A stretch of 64,000 nt of DNA from Volutella citrinella (Eukaryota; Ascomycota; Sordariomycetes; Hypocreales; Nectriaceae): positions 3,782,001 through 3,846,000 of the forward strand of contig JAWZSP010000002.1 in NCBI GenBank assembly GCA_034401135.1, written 5' to 3'. The position numbers were made by a program, and so were the translations under genes. The notes beneath the pieces were generated by a model. That model did not search any database. It was not told the origin of the DNA and saw only the letters and a program-made list of their open reading frames with translations. Shown here piece by piece: positions 32,356 through 44,893 of the stretch (position 1 is the stretch's first letter; every line of letters starts with the position of its first letter).

Positions 32356-34624
32356 ATGGAAAAGAGAAACCGACCTCCCGTGTCCTGCGAGCCGTGTCGG
32401 CAGAGAAAGTGAGTGGGAAGATTGGAACTTCCCGTCGACGTCTCGCCCGAAAACTGACTAACTACTAAAACCACACGGCAGGCTGAAATGTGACCGCGAC
32501 CTACCGTGCGGGACTTGCACACGACGCGCGAAAAGCTGTCATTATGCAGCCAACGCGCGACAAAGCAAGTCGAAACCCCAGCTAGCACATGACTTCAAGG
32601 ACCGTTTGGATACCTTGGAGAAGTTTGTCTCGTCCTTTATCTCGTCCGACGCAGATGCAAGAGCGTCCCCAGGCCAAGGTGTAGTGGGGAGCATCTCCAA
32701 CGAGACATCGCCAATTCAGCAGAGCAGCATTTCCGCCAAAACTCCAAGCAGCGGAAGCGCAAATGGCGCCACCACGCCAGAGGCTCCTCGTCTCCAGGTC
32801 ACAGGCAACGGCCAGGTCAACTACATCGACATCAGCCACTGGCAGTCTATCCTCGAGGACATCAATGAAGTCCGGGACCATCTCGCGTCGGCCAACGCGG
32901 TGTCGCGGCACGAGCCCGCATCGAAGGCGCACCCCGTGGAGCCCGACGCCAGCTTTCTGCTGAGCTCGGCACCGGGAATTAATCTGGCTGAACTCCTCCG
33001 CGATCTGCCTCCACAGCCGATCTGCGACATGATGCTCTCCAAGTACTTTACCTCGCGGTTCCTGATTCCCCGTAAGCTAGCCCGCTGCATAGCCACGAGT
33101 GCTTGCTAATGCGTCATCGTCAAGCCATCATTCACCCTCAGGAGTTCCAAAAAGAGGTCAGTTGCACGAGGCGGTCCAGTGTCTACTAGTAGTAGCTTAC
33201 GCTCTTGTAGTACGAAGCCTTCTGGGACGCACCTCTGGAAGCCTCCCCCCTCTGGGTCGCCCTTTTATTCTCCATTCTCAGCCTCGTTGCGTGCGTGAGG
33301 AATATCTACAACGCCAACGACGCTGGCACCCCGGGGCCACCCATCAGGATCCTACAGCAGCGGGTGCTGCAATGCCTGGTTCTGGGGCGATACGCGACCG
33401 CGAACAAGTATGCGATAGAAGCATTCATGCTTCATCTTCAGAGCTGCATGCTCAGCAATAATAACACGCTCACTAACCTGTGGTTCGAGATGGGGACCGT
33501 TATTCGGCTCGGCTTCCGTCTGGGTTATCATCGCGACCCTAGCCATTTGCCTGGTGTGTCGGCGTTTGATGGCGAGATGCGTCGTCGCCTGTGGCTGCAT
33601 GTAATGCAGGTCGAGGCCTTGATCTCATTCCAGATTGGCTTCCCCAGCATGATCCCGACCGAGTTCTGCGACTCGCAGCCCCCCAGCAATCTCGAATACT
33701 CGGACCTACAACCTAGCATGGCGGCAGTGCCCCCATCTCGCCGACGTTCCGAGCACACTCCAGTCCTCTATTGCATTTCCAAATTCCCCGTCATGGCCGC
33801 TTTCAAGAAGATTGTCTCGCATACCCAATACTTGACGCCCAGAACTCCTGAACAGGCAGACGCGCTGGACGTGGAGATGAGGGCGGCTTATGATGCAATA
33901 CCCGAGGCGTTCAAGCGACGGGACATCAATCGCTGCTTCATGGACCCCCCGGGCCTCATCCTGGAGCGCACGACGCTGGAAATCCTTTACCAGAAAGGCC
34001 TCATTGTACTTCACCGACGGTACGTTGACTACAACCCGCAGGACCCGAGGTTTGAACAATCACGCCGAGCCTGTATTGAAGGAGCTCTCGGAATTCTCCA
34101 TCGCATCGCGGATTTGTACAGCGCATGCCTCCCGGATGGCAGACTCTACGAAGACCGATGGGTGGTCTTTGCCCTGCCAGCGAACGATATCCTGCTAGCG
34201 GCCATGGTAATTTGCCTCGATCTCTCAGTCCGAATCCGCTCGGGGGCCATCACGTTGGCCGAGTTGCAGGACAGCCAGCTTCCTGGTAGGGAGTACCACG
34301 CTCTGCAGACCGCTCAGAGGACGTGGGCTGTCAACTCCAACGGCCTCCATGAGACCAAGCTTGCGGCCGTTGCGCTGGACCTAATGGTTCAAAAGGTGGC
34401 CGAGATTGAGGCAGATCTGTTGTTGAAGCATTCCGCGTCGTCATTAGAACCGGTCAATGCACTGGATGAGATGGAACTACCGTATGCGGACACCATGTCG
34501 CACATGCTGGATGGATCAGAGAGTATTGACTGGGTATTTCCGAGACCATCATCCATACCCCAGGTTGTCTGCATGCTAACCAGCGGAATAGGCTTTACTC
34601 GATCAATATTTCCAAAACATCTAG
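32356..34624 (+). CDS. Zn2Cys6 fungal-specific transcription factor (second)
   Basis: Five exons (32356-32408, 32482-33071, 33125-33156, 33211-34533, 34592-34624) give about 676 residues. The zinc cluster is split by the first intron: SCEPCRQRKLKC, then CGTC and SC, with all six cysteines present from residue 11. The fungal_trans domain follows (EAFWDAPLEASPLWVALLFS, then MGTVIRLGFRLGYHRDP and RRRLWLHVMQVEALISFQIG). I end the protein after a last small exon reading ALLDQYFQNI and a stop, because that sequence resembles common C-termini of this group. Without splicing, the frame would run to 34689. It is divergent from the SDR gene and may control the SDR/oxidase pair (inference). Confidence 0.88.
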
Positions 34625-34890
34625 GCAAGCTGTTAATGCAGAATACTTTTGCTAGCCTGGTGCTGCCCATGACGATGCATAGTGGATAAGAGTATCGGCA
34701 CTTGGGGAACTGCGAGCCAGCCTAGGTGTCGCAGTGTGAGCGACGTGACATTGGATGAAGGCTTCCGCAAGCTGAGTTTATCAAGCAATTCATGTAATAT
34801 TGGGCGGTATTTCGGACATTAAAGCTCCCTAGTCAAGGTACAGAACAATTGGGGAAATATCCCTACATCCGCAAAAATAGGCTACCAATC

Positions 34891-36239
34891 CTACCACCCT
34901 CTCGACCACCCTCTCGACCGATTATTCGGTTGCAATCTCTTATACAGGGATTGAGGCATTGTTTCTCCAATTGGAAAGACTTCGCGGTTGACAGAGATTG
35001 TCCTTCCAGTTGTTTGAATCGTGTTATCCGGCTCCGGGCCCGTGCCTTGCGTCAGCTCCCACTCCTTTTCCTGTACCATGCCTTGCTTGATCTGGCGCCC
35101 GTGGCTCTGCCATTCTCGGAAGAGACCGTAATCCCCCCAGCCTGCCCCGATGTTTGAGGGGCGGGGGATCTTGTGCACATGGCTCCTGAAAGTTGCCGAT
35201 GCCCTGTTCTCTCCAGACTCAACGGGCGGCATAAAGGTCGCAGAGTGGGAGAGTGGCGCCTGTGCACGCAGATTGGAACCTAGAAGTCGACCGGGGTGCC
35301 AGGGCAGGCCATCCAGTTCCTGCGATATTTTGATGCCTTTCTCAAATATTCTCATCGTGTCTTTAAATGGGGCGTCGGTCGTGAAAACGTCTTCGGCCAC
35401 AACGACAGCTCTCTCATCAATGTCATCACCCTTGCGGCGGATTGGGCGTGGGGCGGGGTGCCACTCCTGCCAGCCACTGGCCTTGTATTCCGATAGCGAA
35501 TTCAACGGGATTCGCTTGAGTTCCGTCTTTGAGCTCGTATTCTTCTGAACGTAGATAAATGGGTTTTCCGGCTGGGCGATCTCTTGTGCGTTGGGACTCA
35601 TCACGGACTGTGACCGAAGGAGTTTGGGCTTCCCATCCTCGATCGCTTTGATGGGCATGGGCAGAGGGCAAATTCCAAGCTTTGCGTAGTCACCCGCAAG
35701 CCTGTCCATCGAGCTCATGTGGGCCTTTATGTCGCGATCCCTATCCTTCGGAACGAAGTGCCATGATTTTGGCACTGTGCCTTGGGTGGAGACCTCGACC
35801 TCGGCTGGCGTTGGGCTTGAAGGGGTAATGAAAGAGCTGCAACTTGGCTGGTTCGTTGAACTCGCTGTTGCCGGCTTGGTAGACACTGGCTTTAAGTTGT
35901 CAGCAACATAGCTCAGGCACGAAGAGAGGAGGTTGCACATACAATACACTCCTCGACAGTCTCGAGGGTCACCCGCCGTCCTTTAACTGAGGCATAGGCG
36001 AAGGAGTTTCGGACTTTATCGACAGAGGCCTTGTCCTTGAATAGGATATGACACCACCCCGAGTGCTGGCTCCGTTCTGGAAACTCCCAGAAGAAGATGC
36101 AGTCACTGAATCCGCGCCCCCTCAGGAGCCACTCGACATCTCTCTGGGTGGCATTCTGGTCTAAGTTGGAAAGACGGAGGATCAAACCTTCCTTGGCGGC
36201 ATCGGTTGGCTGAAGTTTGACATCTAGGTGTGATGACAT
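34891..36239 (-). CDS. RNA-recognition-motif protein of unknown function
   Basis: Two exons (36239-35943, 35889-34891) give about 431 residues. The first exon holds a single degenerate RRM: GLILRLSNLDQNATQRDVEWLL (beta1/alpha1, about residues 18-39), FSDCIFFWEF, then SGWCHILFKDKASVDKVRNS (RNP1-like region) and KGRRVTLETV. The rest is low-complexity and charged, with no other domain recognised. It has several short prolines and basic patches (for example PRPIRRKGDD) and ends in an Arg/Ser/Trp-rich tail. It is transcribed away from the half DEAH helicase at 36680 through a 440-bp shared promoter. An RNA-related job for the pair is inferred from this arrangement. Confidence 0.75.
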
Positions 36240-36679
36240 AGCTTTGGAGTGTTAGTGACCTGAAATGAACAAGGAATGATTGAAGATGTAGGAACACGCA
36301 CTTGCCGCGAATCTGAGAGGAAGGTACTATTCAACTTGAGTGGTAAATTGGTCGGAGCACTGGGAAGAGCTGTCGCTACGAGAAAGACAGGGTTCGAGGT
36401 ATAGGGCTGAAGTTTGACGTGAGCCGTGTTCAAATGTCGGGAAGAGCGGCAGCGGGGTGGGTGAAGAATCTGAAATGAAGCAGGCAGGAGGGCGCGCCTC
36501 CTTCCGAATGGAAGAGGGCAGTTGGTTGCGTTGACAGCCGGCAACAGATGCGGCAACCTGCATGCTGCCAGCTGGCACACAACATTGCCAATTCGTGAAT
36601 CACGCCCGAACAAGTCAAATTATTTAGGAAAAAACCTGAGGGTGCCACTTCTCCGACCTTCAACAACGGCGGATTCATA
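36240..36679. promoter_or_regulatory. Divergent promoter of the RRM protein and the half DEAH helicase
   Basis: 440 bp between the two starts. There is no room, and no open frame, for the missing N-terminal RecA domain of the helicase. No special motif recognised. Confidence 0.5.
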
Positions 36680-38314
36680 ATGAGCGCAACGAACGATCGC
36701 GTCACTCCAACTGGGGCCGCTATGCTACCCCAAGTATCGCAACATTTCAACGAAGACACAGTTGAGTATCTCGTCAAGCCGACCTCAAACTATATTTTCA
36801 CCGTTTTGCACCTGGTGAAGCACATCCACGACAATGCACCGTCTGGAAGCATTTTAGTCTTCGTGCCTGCGACTCGGGAGATTGAGTCAATTTGTGGAAT
36901 GCTCCGACGGTCTATCAAGGGTATGAGAGTGTCTCCCTGGTACACTGCCCTTCCCCCCTCCGAGCGGCGCAAACCTCACTACGAAGATACTCCGGGACCT
37001 CGCCACTGTGTCGTCGCGACAGACATCGCGATTGAAGATGCCAAGGACTGCAGATTTGCCTATGTTGTTGGTATGTCCACTATTCATCCATGCCCTGGTG
37101 GTGCCGCTTGGCTGGCTCTCATCTCGCCCTTACCGAAAATGCGCCTAACGATTGGTGATGATGCAGATACAGGCCTAATGCAAGAACCGGGGTACAATCC
37201 TCGACTAGGTGCAAAGACCCTCATGATCCCTGAGATTTCTCAAGAGGCTGCATACCGCCGATCAGGTATGGCGGGGAGAGTCTGCTTTAGACTCTACGAC
37301 AAGTCAACCTTCGAGAACTGCTTCGCACCGACTGGCGTACCCAAAGAGCAAAAAAGTGAGGCAACCGCCTCGGTACTTCGAAAACTGATAAAAATTTCCG
37401 GAACGGTGACCTCCAGCCGTGAAGTCCACCCTGAGATGTATCTTGCTGCTTTGCAAGATCTCAATGCTATGTGAGCACCTGTGTGAACGAGGGTCAATAG
37501 TAGCATGAACTAGCTAACTCGTATTAGGGGCTACATAAACGACAGCGGCCTCATCACGTCGAGAGGGAGAATGGCGGCACAGCTCCCAGACGGCGTGCAC
37601 CCTGTCTGGCTTAATGCATTCTTTGAAGCGCATGCATTGGGAACAAGTGATGAGATGCTAAGCATCGCGGCTCTTGGGAGTATTAAGGCGTCCATCTTTG
37701 CGACGCCCCATCTGGCGAGATACGCTGCGCACCAAGGGCACACGACATTCGCCAACCCTTTGTCAGACTTTTTGAGTCAGATGAATGCCTTGCATGCATA
37801 CGCCAACGTCATAAACCAGAGAAAAGACAAACAGTTTCTTGAAGATTGGTGCGTCAATATGAGCCTTGATAAATCGACTCTCGATCTTGTCCGGGAGATG
37901 AGGAACAAACTCTTGCCCCGCGTCAAGGAACTTCTGGGGGAGGACCTGAAATCTGGTGATTTCGCCCGTCGGGATTACGATATCAACATCTGCAAGGCCT
38001 TGGCTCGCAGCTTCTTTTATCAGTCTGCGATCAGCGTTGGCCCCCAGATGGACATGTACATGACCATTGGGAGCGGCCAACGAACCACCCTGAATAGCGA
38101 CAGCAGCCTCAGATGCTTGGGCCACGAGTGGGTGGTTTACGGCACGTACTTTTGCGGAGTGCGCCGCGGCTATCTCCAGAACGTGACGGCCATTGAGCCT
38201 GAATGGATTGCGGTACGCCATGAAAAGCTTATCGAGTTTCTGAAGCTTCTGCTGACCGTAGCTAGGACCTCACCTTTTTCAAGGAAGAAAATATTGTGCA
38301 GCGAGGTGAAATAG
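36680..38314 (+). CDS. Truncated DEAH-box RNA helicase: C-terminal half only, with degenerate motif VI
   Basis: Three exons (36680-37070, 37167-37470, 37528-38314) give about 493 residues. The protein begins with MSAT, which is motif III of DEAH helicases. It continues through the second RecA domain (SGSILVFVPATREIE; VVATDIAIED as motif V; VVDTGLMQEPGYNPRLGAKT) and the winged-helix, HA2 and OB-fold-like C-terminal regions. Motifs I (Walker A), Ia and II (DEAH) are absent. Motif VI, normally QRxGRxGR, reads RRSGMAGR (residues 161-168): the first Gln is Arg and one finger Arg is Met. It therefore cannot work as an ordinary ATP-driven helicase, but two intact introns and open frames suggest it is still expressed. 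Possible roles are a cofactor-like pseudo-helicase or a dying gene. It pairs head-to-head with the RRM gene. Confidence 0.8.
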
Positions 38315-38574
38315 GTTGCCGGGACCAAGCAATCATCAAGGCGTCACTCAACAGAGCCCGCGAGAAGCTGAACCGAACCGACTAGATCGTCGATTATCTT
38401 TGATTGCGCTCGGATATTTTATGGTGGTGTACCAATTCAGGTTCCTTTCGGCACTTGGGAACGGATTTGCTTTTCTTCCAAATTTTGGCGTGTTGCTTTG
38501 AACTACATTGAAGCAATGTTGTCCCTCCATATGGGCTACTTTAGAAGTTTCGTCCACATAGCAAGAGCTAGCAA

Positions 38575-40907
38575 CTAATATGCAACCATCGTGCTCAGCC
38601 CGTCCAACTCGCGATCCCAGCATCTGTGCTGCCCCATCACGTACACGAACCTCTCGAGGAAGCCCTTTGCGTTCTTGGCCACCGAAACGACCTCCTTCAG
38701 ACTCTCTGGATGTGCATTTTTCAAGGTAACGACTCCGTAACTCTCAATCACCTCGCTGTCCTCGTTGGTAGAAAGCATCACCCCAGGCAGCTGCAACGCC
38801 TTATCGAACAAGGCCACTGCCTCGCCAGTACCGCCAAGAGGCTTCAGGTGGCCAAAGGCCTCCCGGATGTAATGCAGGGCACGCCCACTCTTGGACAGTG
38901 TCTCGATTGACTTTGCGCCGCCGGGAACGAAGATGGCGTCAAACATTGTGCTCCGCTGCCCCTCCAGGTGGTGGTCGGGAACGATTCCCTGGGCGGTTGC
39001 AGAGTCCTCGTTGGCGGAGAAGATGGCAGAGCGACGAGGCGCAAGCACGAGCGGAACAGCCTTGAGGGCCTTTAATGTTCCATAGACTGCGTTGAAGGCG
39101 ACCGTGTCATAACCGTCGGCGATGATGATTCCAACGCGGCGAGTCTCAATCGTGGCATTCTCGGGAAGCAAGTCCATCTGGCTCAGGTTCTTGGCCTTAC
39201 GCCCAGGGTTCGGCCGCCCCTCGCCCTTGGGCTTCGGGCCACCGACCATCTCCGCCACTGTTCGGGACAGTTCGACGTCAATGTCGGCGAGTCGCTGGGT
39301 CAGGCGCTCGTAGACGATGGGCTCGTCGCAGTGGTCGAGCTCAAATGACAGTGCGCTGGTCAAGTGCGCCCTCTCCACCTCGGACAGGGAGTTGTAGAAG
39401 AGCTGGGCCTGGGAGACGTGGTCCTTGAACTTTGCGCTGCGGGCTCGCTCCTTGATGCCCTGCACCTTTTGCGGATATTCCACATACCCGCCCTCCTCCC
39501 TTGTCGCCGGCGGCTGGGCCTCGAACCTGTTGGGCCAGTAGTTGACCTTTCCTTTAGCGATGGTGTGCCGCATGGCGCCGTCTCGGTTGAAGTTCATGAC
39601 GGGGCACACTGGCTTGTTGATTGGCAGTTCCTCCCAGTTGATGCCCAGACGACTGAGCTGGGTGTCCTGGTAAGAAAAGTTGCGTCCTTGGAGGAGAGGG
39701 TCGTCGGAGAAGCCGATGCCTGGCACAATGTGGCTCGTGGCAAAGGCCACCTGCTCCGTCTGGGTGAAGTACTCGTCGATGTTGCGATTAAGTTCCATTT
39801 CTCCAATATATCGAACGGGCACAAGGTCCTCGGGCCAAACCTTGGTGGCGTCCAGGATGTCAAAGTCGAAGTCGTGCTCCTGCGACTCTGGGATAGTTTG
39901 TATGCCAAACTTCCACTTGGGGAAGGCACCGTTGTCGATGGCTTCCATAAGATCCTTTCTGTGGAAATCAGGATCTTGGCCTGCAAGCTTGAGCGCCTCG
40001 TCCCACACGAGGGAATGGACTCCGAGCTCTGGCGTGAAGTGGAACTTGACAAAGTGCCGCTCGCCCTTGGCATTCTCCAGGGTGTAGGTGTTGACTCCAA
40101 AGCCTTGCATCATGCGAAACGACCGAGGGATGGCCCTGTCGGACATTGCCCACATGTACATATGCGTAGCCTCGGAGTGCATGTACACGAAATCCCAGAA
40201 GTTGTTGTGCGCCGACTGCGCCTGCGGGATCTCATTGTGAGGCTCCGGCTTGCCCGCATGGATCAAATCAGGGAATTTCATGGCGTCTTGGATGAAGAAG
40301 ACGGGGATGTTGTTGCCTACGATGTCCCAATTGCCCTTTTCTGAGAGTTAGACGCGATGTCTCCGCGATTGATGTGAGTTTCTTACCTCTTTAGTGTAGA
40401 ACTTGACAGCGAAGCCGCGAACATCGCGAACGGTGTCGGCGGAGCCACGACTGCCAAGCACGGTGGAAAAGCGCAAGAATAACGGTGTTTCGCGCGAAGT
40501 GTCTGTCAGAATGCCGGCATGAGTGACGTCTTCAGCCGATTCGAAGAGCCGAAAAGTGCCAAATGCGCCAGCGCCTCGTGCGTGCACCACTCGCTCCGGG
40601 ATGCGTTCGTGGTCGAACCGATGAATCTAGATGGCTCGTTGTCAGCAATACTTGACATTTCCCAGGCGTGCGCTAGCAATACCTTTTCTCTACCAAACTG
40701 GTCCTCCAGAAGCATAGGTCCGGTCTTTTCCCCATTGTTGACTTTGAGCCAGTCGTCGGTGTTGGACTGCTTGGTGCCAAAGTCGGATGTGATGCGCGTG
40801 TTCTTGCTTGGCTCGACCATGTTGGCCTCCAACTGCGACTGCTTGGTGTCGGAAGAACCCATAGCTACCTTGGTTGCTTCCTTGATGGCGTTTCCGACCT
40901 GAGACAT
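38575..40907 (-). CDS. Large-subunit catalase with C-terminal DJ-1/GATase-like domain
   Basis: Three exons (40907-40683, 40626-40387, 40335-38575) give about 741 residues, the usual size for large catalases. The distal heme histidine is in [16 protein letters not shown], just after the first intron. The distal asparagine is in [11 protein letters not shown] after the second. The proximal heme tyrosine is in [13 protein letters not shown]. The C-terminal ~150 residues form the flavodoxin/DJ-1-like domain ([19 protein letters not shown] and [13 protein letters not shown]). It removes hydrogen peroxide. The N-terminus ([14 protein letters not shown]) has no signal peptide, so it resembles the intracellular, conidial CAT-1 type rather than the secreted CAT-3 type. 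It is divergent from the phosphoketolase gene. Confidence 0.95.
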
Positions 40908-41873
40908 TTTGCAATTATTCACGTTGCTGCCGAGTGTCGTTTCTGGGCTGACAGTTCATAAGACCGGGTGGCGAGACAAGCGACAGGTCCACCACTGCCC
41001 TTATAACATATCTTCTCCGCAGAATACGCGCCTGTCTGTGGAATCAACAGTACAAGTGGCCGTGGAGTTGACGTCAAGACAACGTCTTCAATCTGATCAA
41101 GGGGGCGGCCCGGAGCTCATCCTCCGCTCACCCTGCCGAAGGTGCAGTTTCAACATGACAAGAGCTTCGCTCTTCTATTGATAGTGAGTGTTTGGAAGTC
41201 CCACGATCCACTATTTCGGGCTAAATCGACCGAGATGGTCACATTTCCGCGACATGTTGATGTAATGTGCCACAAAGGCTGCATCGCCACGGACATAAAT
41301 CGTGCGGATCGACTCAGGACCACAAGAGCTCATGCGACACAGGCTGAGCGGCAAATCAATTGGAAGCTGTTAGTAAGTAACTGCCACATCTCGATCTGGT
41401 GTCTAGCTGTCATGATTAGCTTCAACGCGTCATGACTCTGGTCGCATCTCATTGGCTACTGGTGTGCGCCATCACGGATGCAATTTAGCAACAAGACCGT
41501 CATTTCTGATCAACTCACCTAAAATAAGGTATGCCTCCACGAAAGATGTCTGCTGCATTCCTCCATGTTTTTATGGGATTTTATTCAATATATTCTTTGA
41601 GGAATTGGGCCAAGAGCGGAGTGCGGAGCCGTCCATCATGACCACGCGATGTGGCTGTCACTAAAACGTCATACCATTATCAACGTCATCGACAGCCAAA
41701 CTTTGCATTGTCCCCGATCAGCACAATGACCCCCCGGATGCAGCGGGAGACAAGGGGGAGGGGAAACGGCAGCTGCAATCCATTTCCTCCTCTGTGCGAC
41801 CACGATTTGCATTTCCATTTTGCAAATGTGCTACAGGCAGACGTAGGGAGCACTGTTGAACGAATGCACCAAC
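40908..41873. promoter_or_regulatory. Divergent promoter of catalase and phosphoketolase
   Basis: 966 bp between two start codons transcribed in opposite directions. No gene recognised inside. Shared stress or carbon regulation is possible but not shown by any motif I could name. Confidence 0.5.
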
Positions 41874-44499
41874 ATGCCAGGCGAAATTATTGATCAGCCC
41901 AATCCGCCGCCGCTGGATAGCCAGCTACCAGATGACGTGCTGCATCTGGGCGCGAAACCCGCAAGGGTCACGCTAGACGACCATGAAATGCGTGCCTTGG
42001 AGGACTTCCAGCAGGCGGCCTGCTACATCGCCGGGGGTATGGCGAACATCTTGTGGTAGATGTATTGCAGCAGTGACTGACGACTCGATAGCCATGATAT
42101 TCCTGAAAGACAATGTCCTCATCGACAGGGACTTGGAGCTATCAGACGTCAAACCTAGACTCCTAGGTAAGTCCAGCCCATCGCCCGTCTCACCGCTCGC
42201 CGACGCTGACACGCATAGGTCACTGGGGAACATGCCCTGGCCTCATTCTCGTCTGGTCGCATCTTAATCTCCTCATCCGCAAGCATGACCTGGACATGAT
42301 GTTTGTCATCGGTCCTGGCCACGGCGCTCCCGCGGCGTTGGCCTCGCTCTGGCTCGAGGGATCCCTGGAGAGGTTCTTCCCATCCAAATATGCCCGGAAC
42401 CGAACTGGGTTGGAGAACCTCATTACGGGCTTCTCTACTCCCGGGGGCTTTCCAAGGTGCGTGTTCAAGTTTCAGTGGTAGCAGGAAGTGCTGACCAGTA
42501 AAGCCACATCAACTCCGAGACGCCAGGCGCAATTCATGAAGGCGGAGAGCTCGGCTATGCACTCTCCGTCTCCTTTGGGGCCGTCATGGATAACCCGGAC
42601 TTGGTCGTGACTTGTGTTGTCGGCGATGGCGAAGCCGAGAGTGGCCCTACCGCCGCGGCATGGCATTCGATCAAGTACATCGACCCAGCCGAGTCTGGTG
42701 CCGTCATCCCGATACTGCACGTCAACGGGTTCAAGATCAGCGAACGCACCATCTCAGGATGCATGGACGACAAGGAACTAATCGCCCTTTTCACTGGCTA
42801 CGGCTACCAGGTGTGCATCGTCGAGTCGCTCCACCGCATTGACAATGAGCTGGCAGGCGCATTGGAATGGGCGTTGCAAGAGATCAGGGCGATCCAAAAG
42901 GCGGCGAGGGGGGGCAAGCCCATGATAAAGCCCAGATGGCCAATGATTGTGCTCCGAACGCCCAAGGGATGGACAGGTCCTAAGAAGGTGGACGGGGAGT
43001 TCATCGAAGGGTCTTTTCACTCTCACCAGATCCCTGTGCCGAAAGCAAACGAGGACGAGGCGCACTTGAGCATCCTCCAGTCCTGGCTCGAGACGTACGA
43101 CACGTCGAGGGTCCTCCGAGACGGCAAACCGTCGCAGACTGTGCTGAATAACATCCCGCAAAAGGACTCGAAGAAGCTGGGACAGTTCCGGCAGACCTAC
43201 GACTCGTACAAGCCGCTCAAGCTCCCCGACTGGAAGTCGTTTGCCGTCGACCGTTCACAACACCACAGCTGCATGCTGCAGACGGGCAGCTTCCTGGACC
43301 AGGTTATCGTCGACAACCCGCACAGCTTCCGCATCTTCTCGCCCGACGAGCTGGAGAGCAACAAGCTCAGCGCCGTGCTGCAGCACACGGGCCGCAACTT
43401 CCAGTGGGACGAGTACTCGCGCGGCGAGGGCGGGCGCGTCGTCGAGATCCTGTCGGAGCACTGTTGCCAGGGCTTCATGCAGGGCTACACGCTGACGGGC
43501 CGCACGGCGCTGTTCCCGAGCTACGAGTCGTTCCTGGGCATCGTCCACACCATGATGGTGCAGTACTCCAAGTTCAACAAGATTGCGCGCGAGGTGCCGT
43601 GGCGGGGAGACCTCTCGTCCATCAACTACATCGAGACGAGCACATGGGCGCGCCAGGAGCACAACGGCTTCTCGCACCAGAACCCGTCCTTCATCGGCGC
43701 CGTCCTGAATATCAAGGCCGGAGCCGCGCGTGTCTACTTGCCGCCCGACGCCAACTGCTTCCTCAGCACCGTGCACCACTGCCTCAAGTCCAAGAACTAC
43801 GTCAATCTCATGATCGGCTCCAAGCAGCCCACGGCTGTCTACCTCTCCACCGACGACGCCGCCGAGCACTGCAGAAAGGGAGCTTCTATCTGGGAGTTTG
43901 CCTCCTCCCACGGCGGCAAGGACCCCGACGTCGTCATCGTCGGCATCGGCGTCGAGGTCACCTTTGAGACAGTCAAGGCAGCAGAGCTCCTCAAGGCGAT
44001 TGCGCCAGACCTGCGCGTCCGCGTCGTCAACGTCACTGACCTCATGGTCCTTGCAGCCGAGTCTCGCCACCCGCATGCCCTCAATAAGTCCGACTTCATT
44101 GACATGTTCGCCGAGGACAAGCCCGTGTGCTTCAACTACCACGGCTACGCGACCGAGCTGCAGGGTCTCCTCTTTGGGCGGCACGGTGTCGACCGCATGA
44201 CTGTCGAGGGCTACAAGGAGGAGGGCAGCACGACCACGCCGTTCGACATGATGCTGGTGAACAAAGTGAGCCGGTTCGATGTCGCTGAGAGGGCCCTCCG
44301 TGACGCCGCGGCTCAAAATCCCAAGTTGGATGAGACTGTCAAAAAGGCGCTACAGACCATCGAGTCCAGGGTCAAGGAAGTCAAGGACGCCATTCACAAG
44401 GATGGCAAGGGTGCGTTGCAAGAAATGGAACCTCTTTTGCTTCAGAACACTGACGCAGACATAGATCCGGAATATTTATACGACATGCCCAAATACTAA
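41874..44499 (+). CDS. Xylulose-5-phosphate/fructose-6-phosphate phosphoketolase
   Basis: Four exons (41874-42036, 42092-42166, 42219-42456, 42504-44499) give about 823 residues, a full-length phosphoketolase. It has LLGHWGTCPGLILVWSHLN near the N-terminus and the ThDP-binding GPGHGAPA and [25 protein letters not shown] regions, restored by splicing. GDGEAESGPTAAAWHS (the GDG motif), SYESFLGIVHTMMVQYSKF and the C-terminal RVRVVNVTDLMVL domain follow. It splits ketose phosphates with phosphate into acetyl phosphate and a smaller aldose phosphate, feeding an acetate kinase or phosphotransacetylase shunt in the cytosol. It is present in some filamentous ascomycetes, including insect pathogens. 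The antisense frame at 43255-44316 is a codon-bias shadow. Confidence 0.95.
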
Positions 44500-44893
44500 C
44501 ATGTAATCATGCGCTTTCGCTTATGATACAGGGTTCTGGCTGTTCCGGCTTCTCTCAACAGATTGCCCCTCCAAGCTAGGAGATCAGCTTCAATCGATCC
44601 GGACGGAAAATTGCGTATTTTATTCCAATTGTACTCGAGGTTAAAACTGATAGCGACATGATCCCGCCATGATCGCTAACCGGGCGAAAAGCAAGATAAT
44701 GTTATCTCAAATTTGCTACCCTGGGCGTCATTATTTTCGTGAACCGTTGTAATCATGCTGTGTCATTATTCCATCGTCCTGGTATGAAATGAGAAAAGAG
44801 AAATTGTCTTGAAATTGTCAGACAGGACAGAAAATGGAACACTGCTAGCGAAAAAGAGTGATGGTTATGACCCGAAGGCGGGCGATAAGGGAA
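44500..44893. other. Convergent 3' region; no gene
   Basis: About 390 bp between the 3' ends of phosphoketolase and the UDP-sugar dehydrogenase; AT-rich; nothing recognised. Confidence 0.5.

Noticed and set aside
38373..38382. CCGAACCGAC, a 9/10 match to the cluster motif outside the cluster
   Set aside because: Lies between two 3' ends, not in a promoter, and is imperfect; kept as background for the motif claim.
39364..40344. 326-codon open frame antisense to catalase
   Set aside because: Shadow frame; no domain, and the sense strand is clear.
43255..44316. 353-codon open frame antisense to phosphoketolase
   Set aside because: Shadow of GC-biased third positions; composition is arbitrary (Val, Arg, Asp, Leu) and the sense strand is a well-conserved enzyme.
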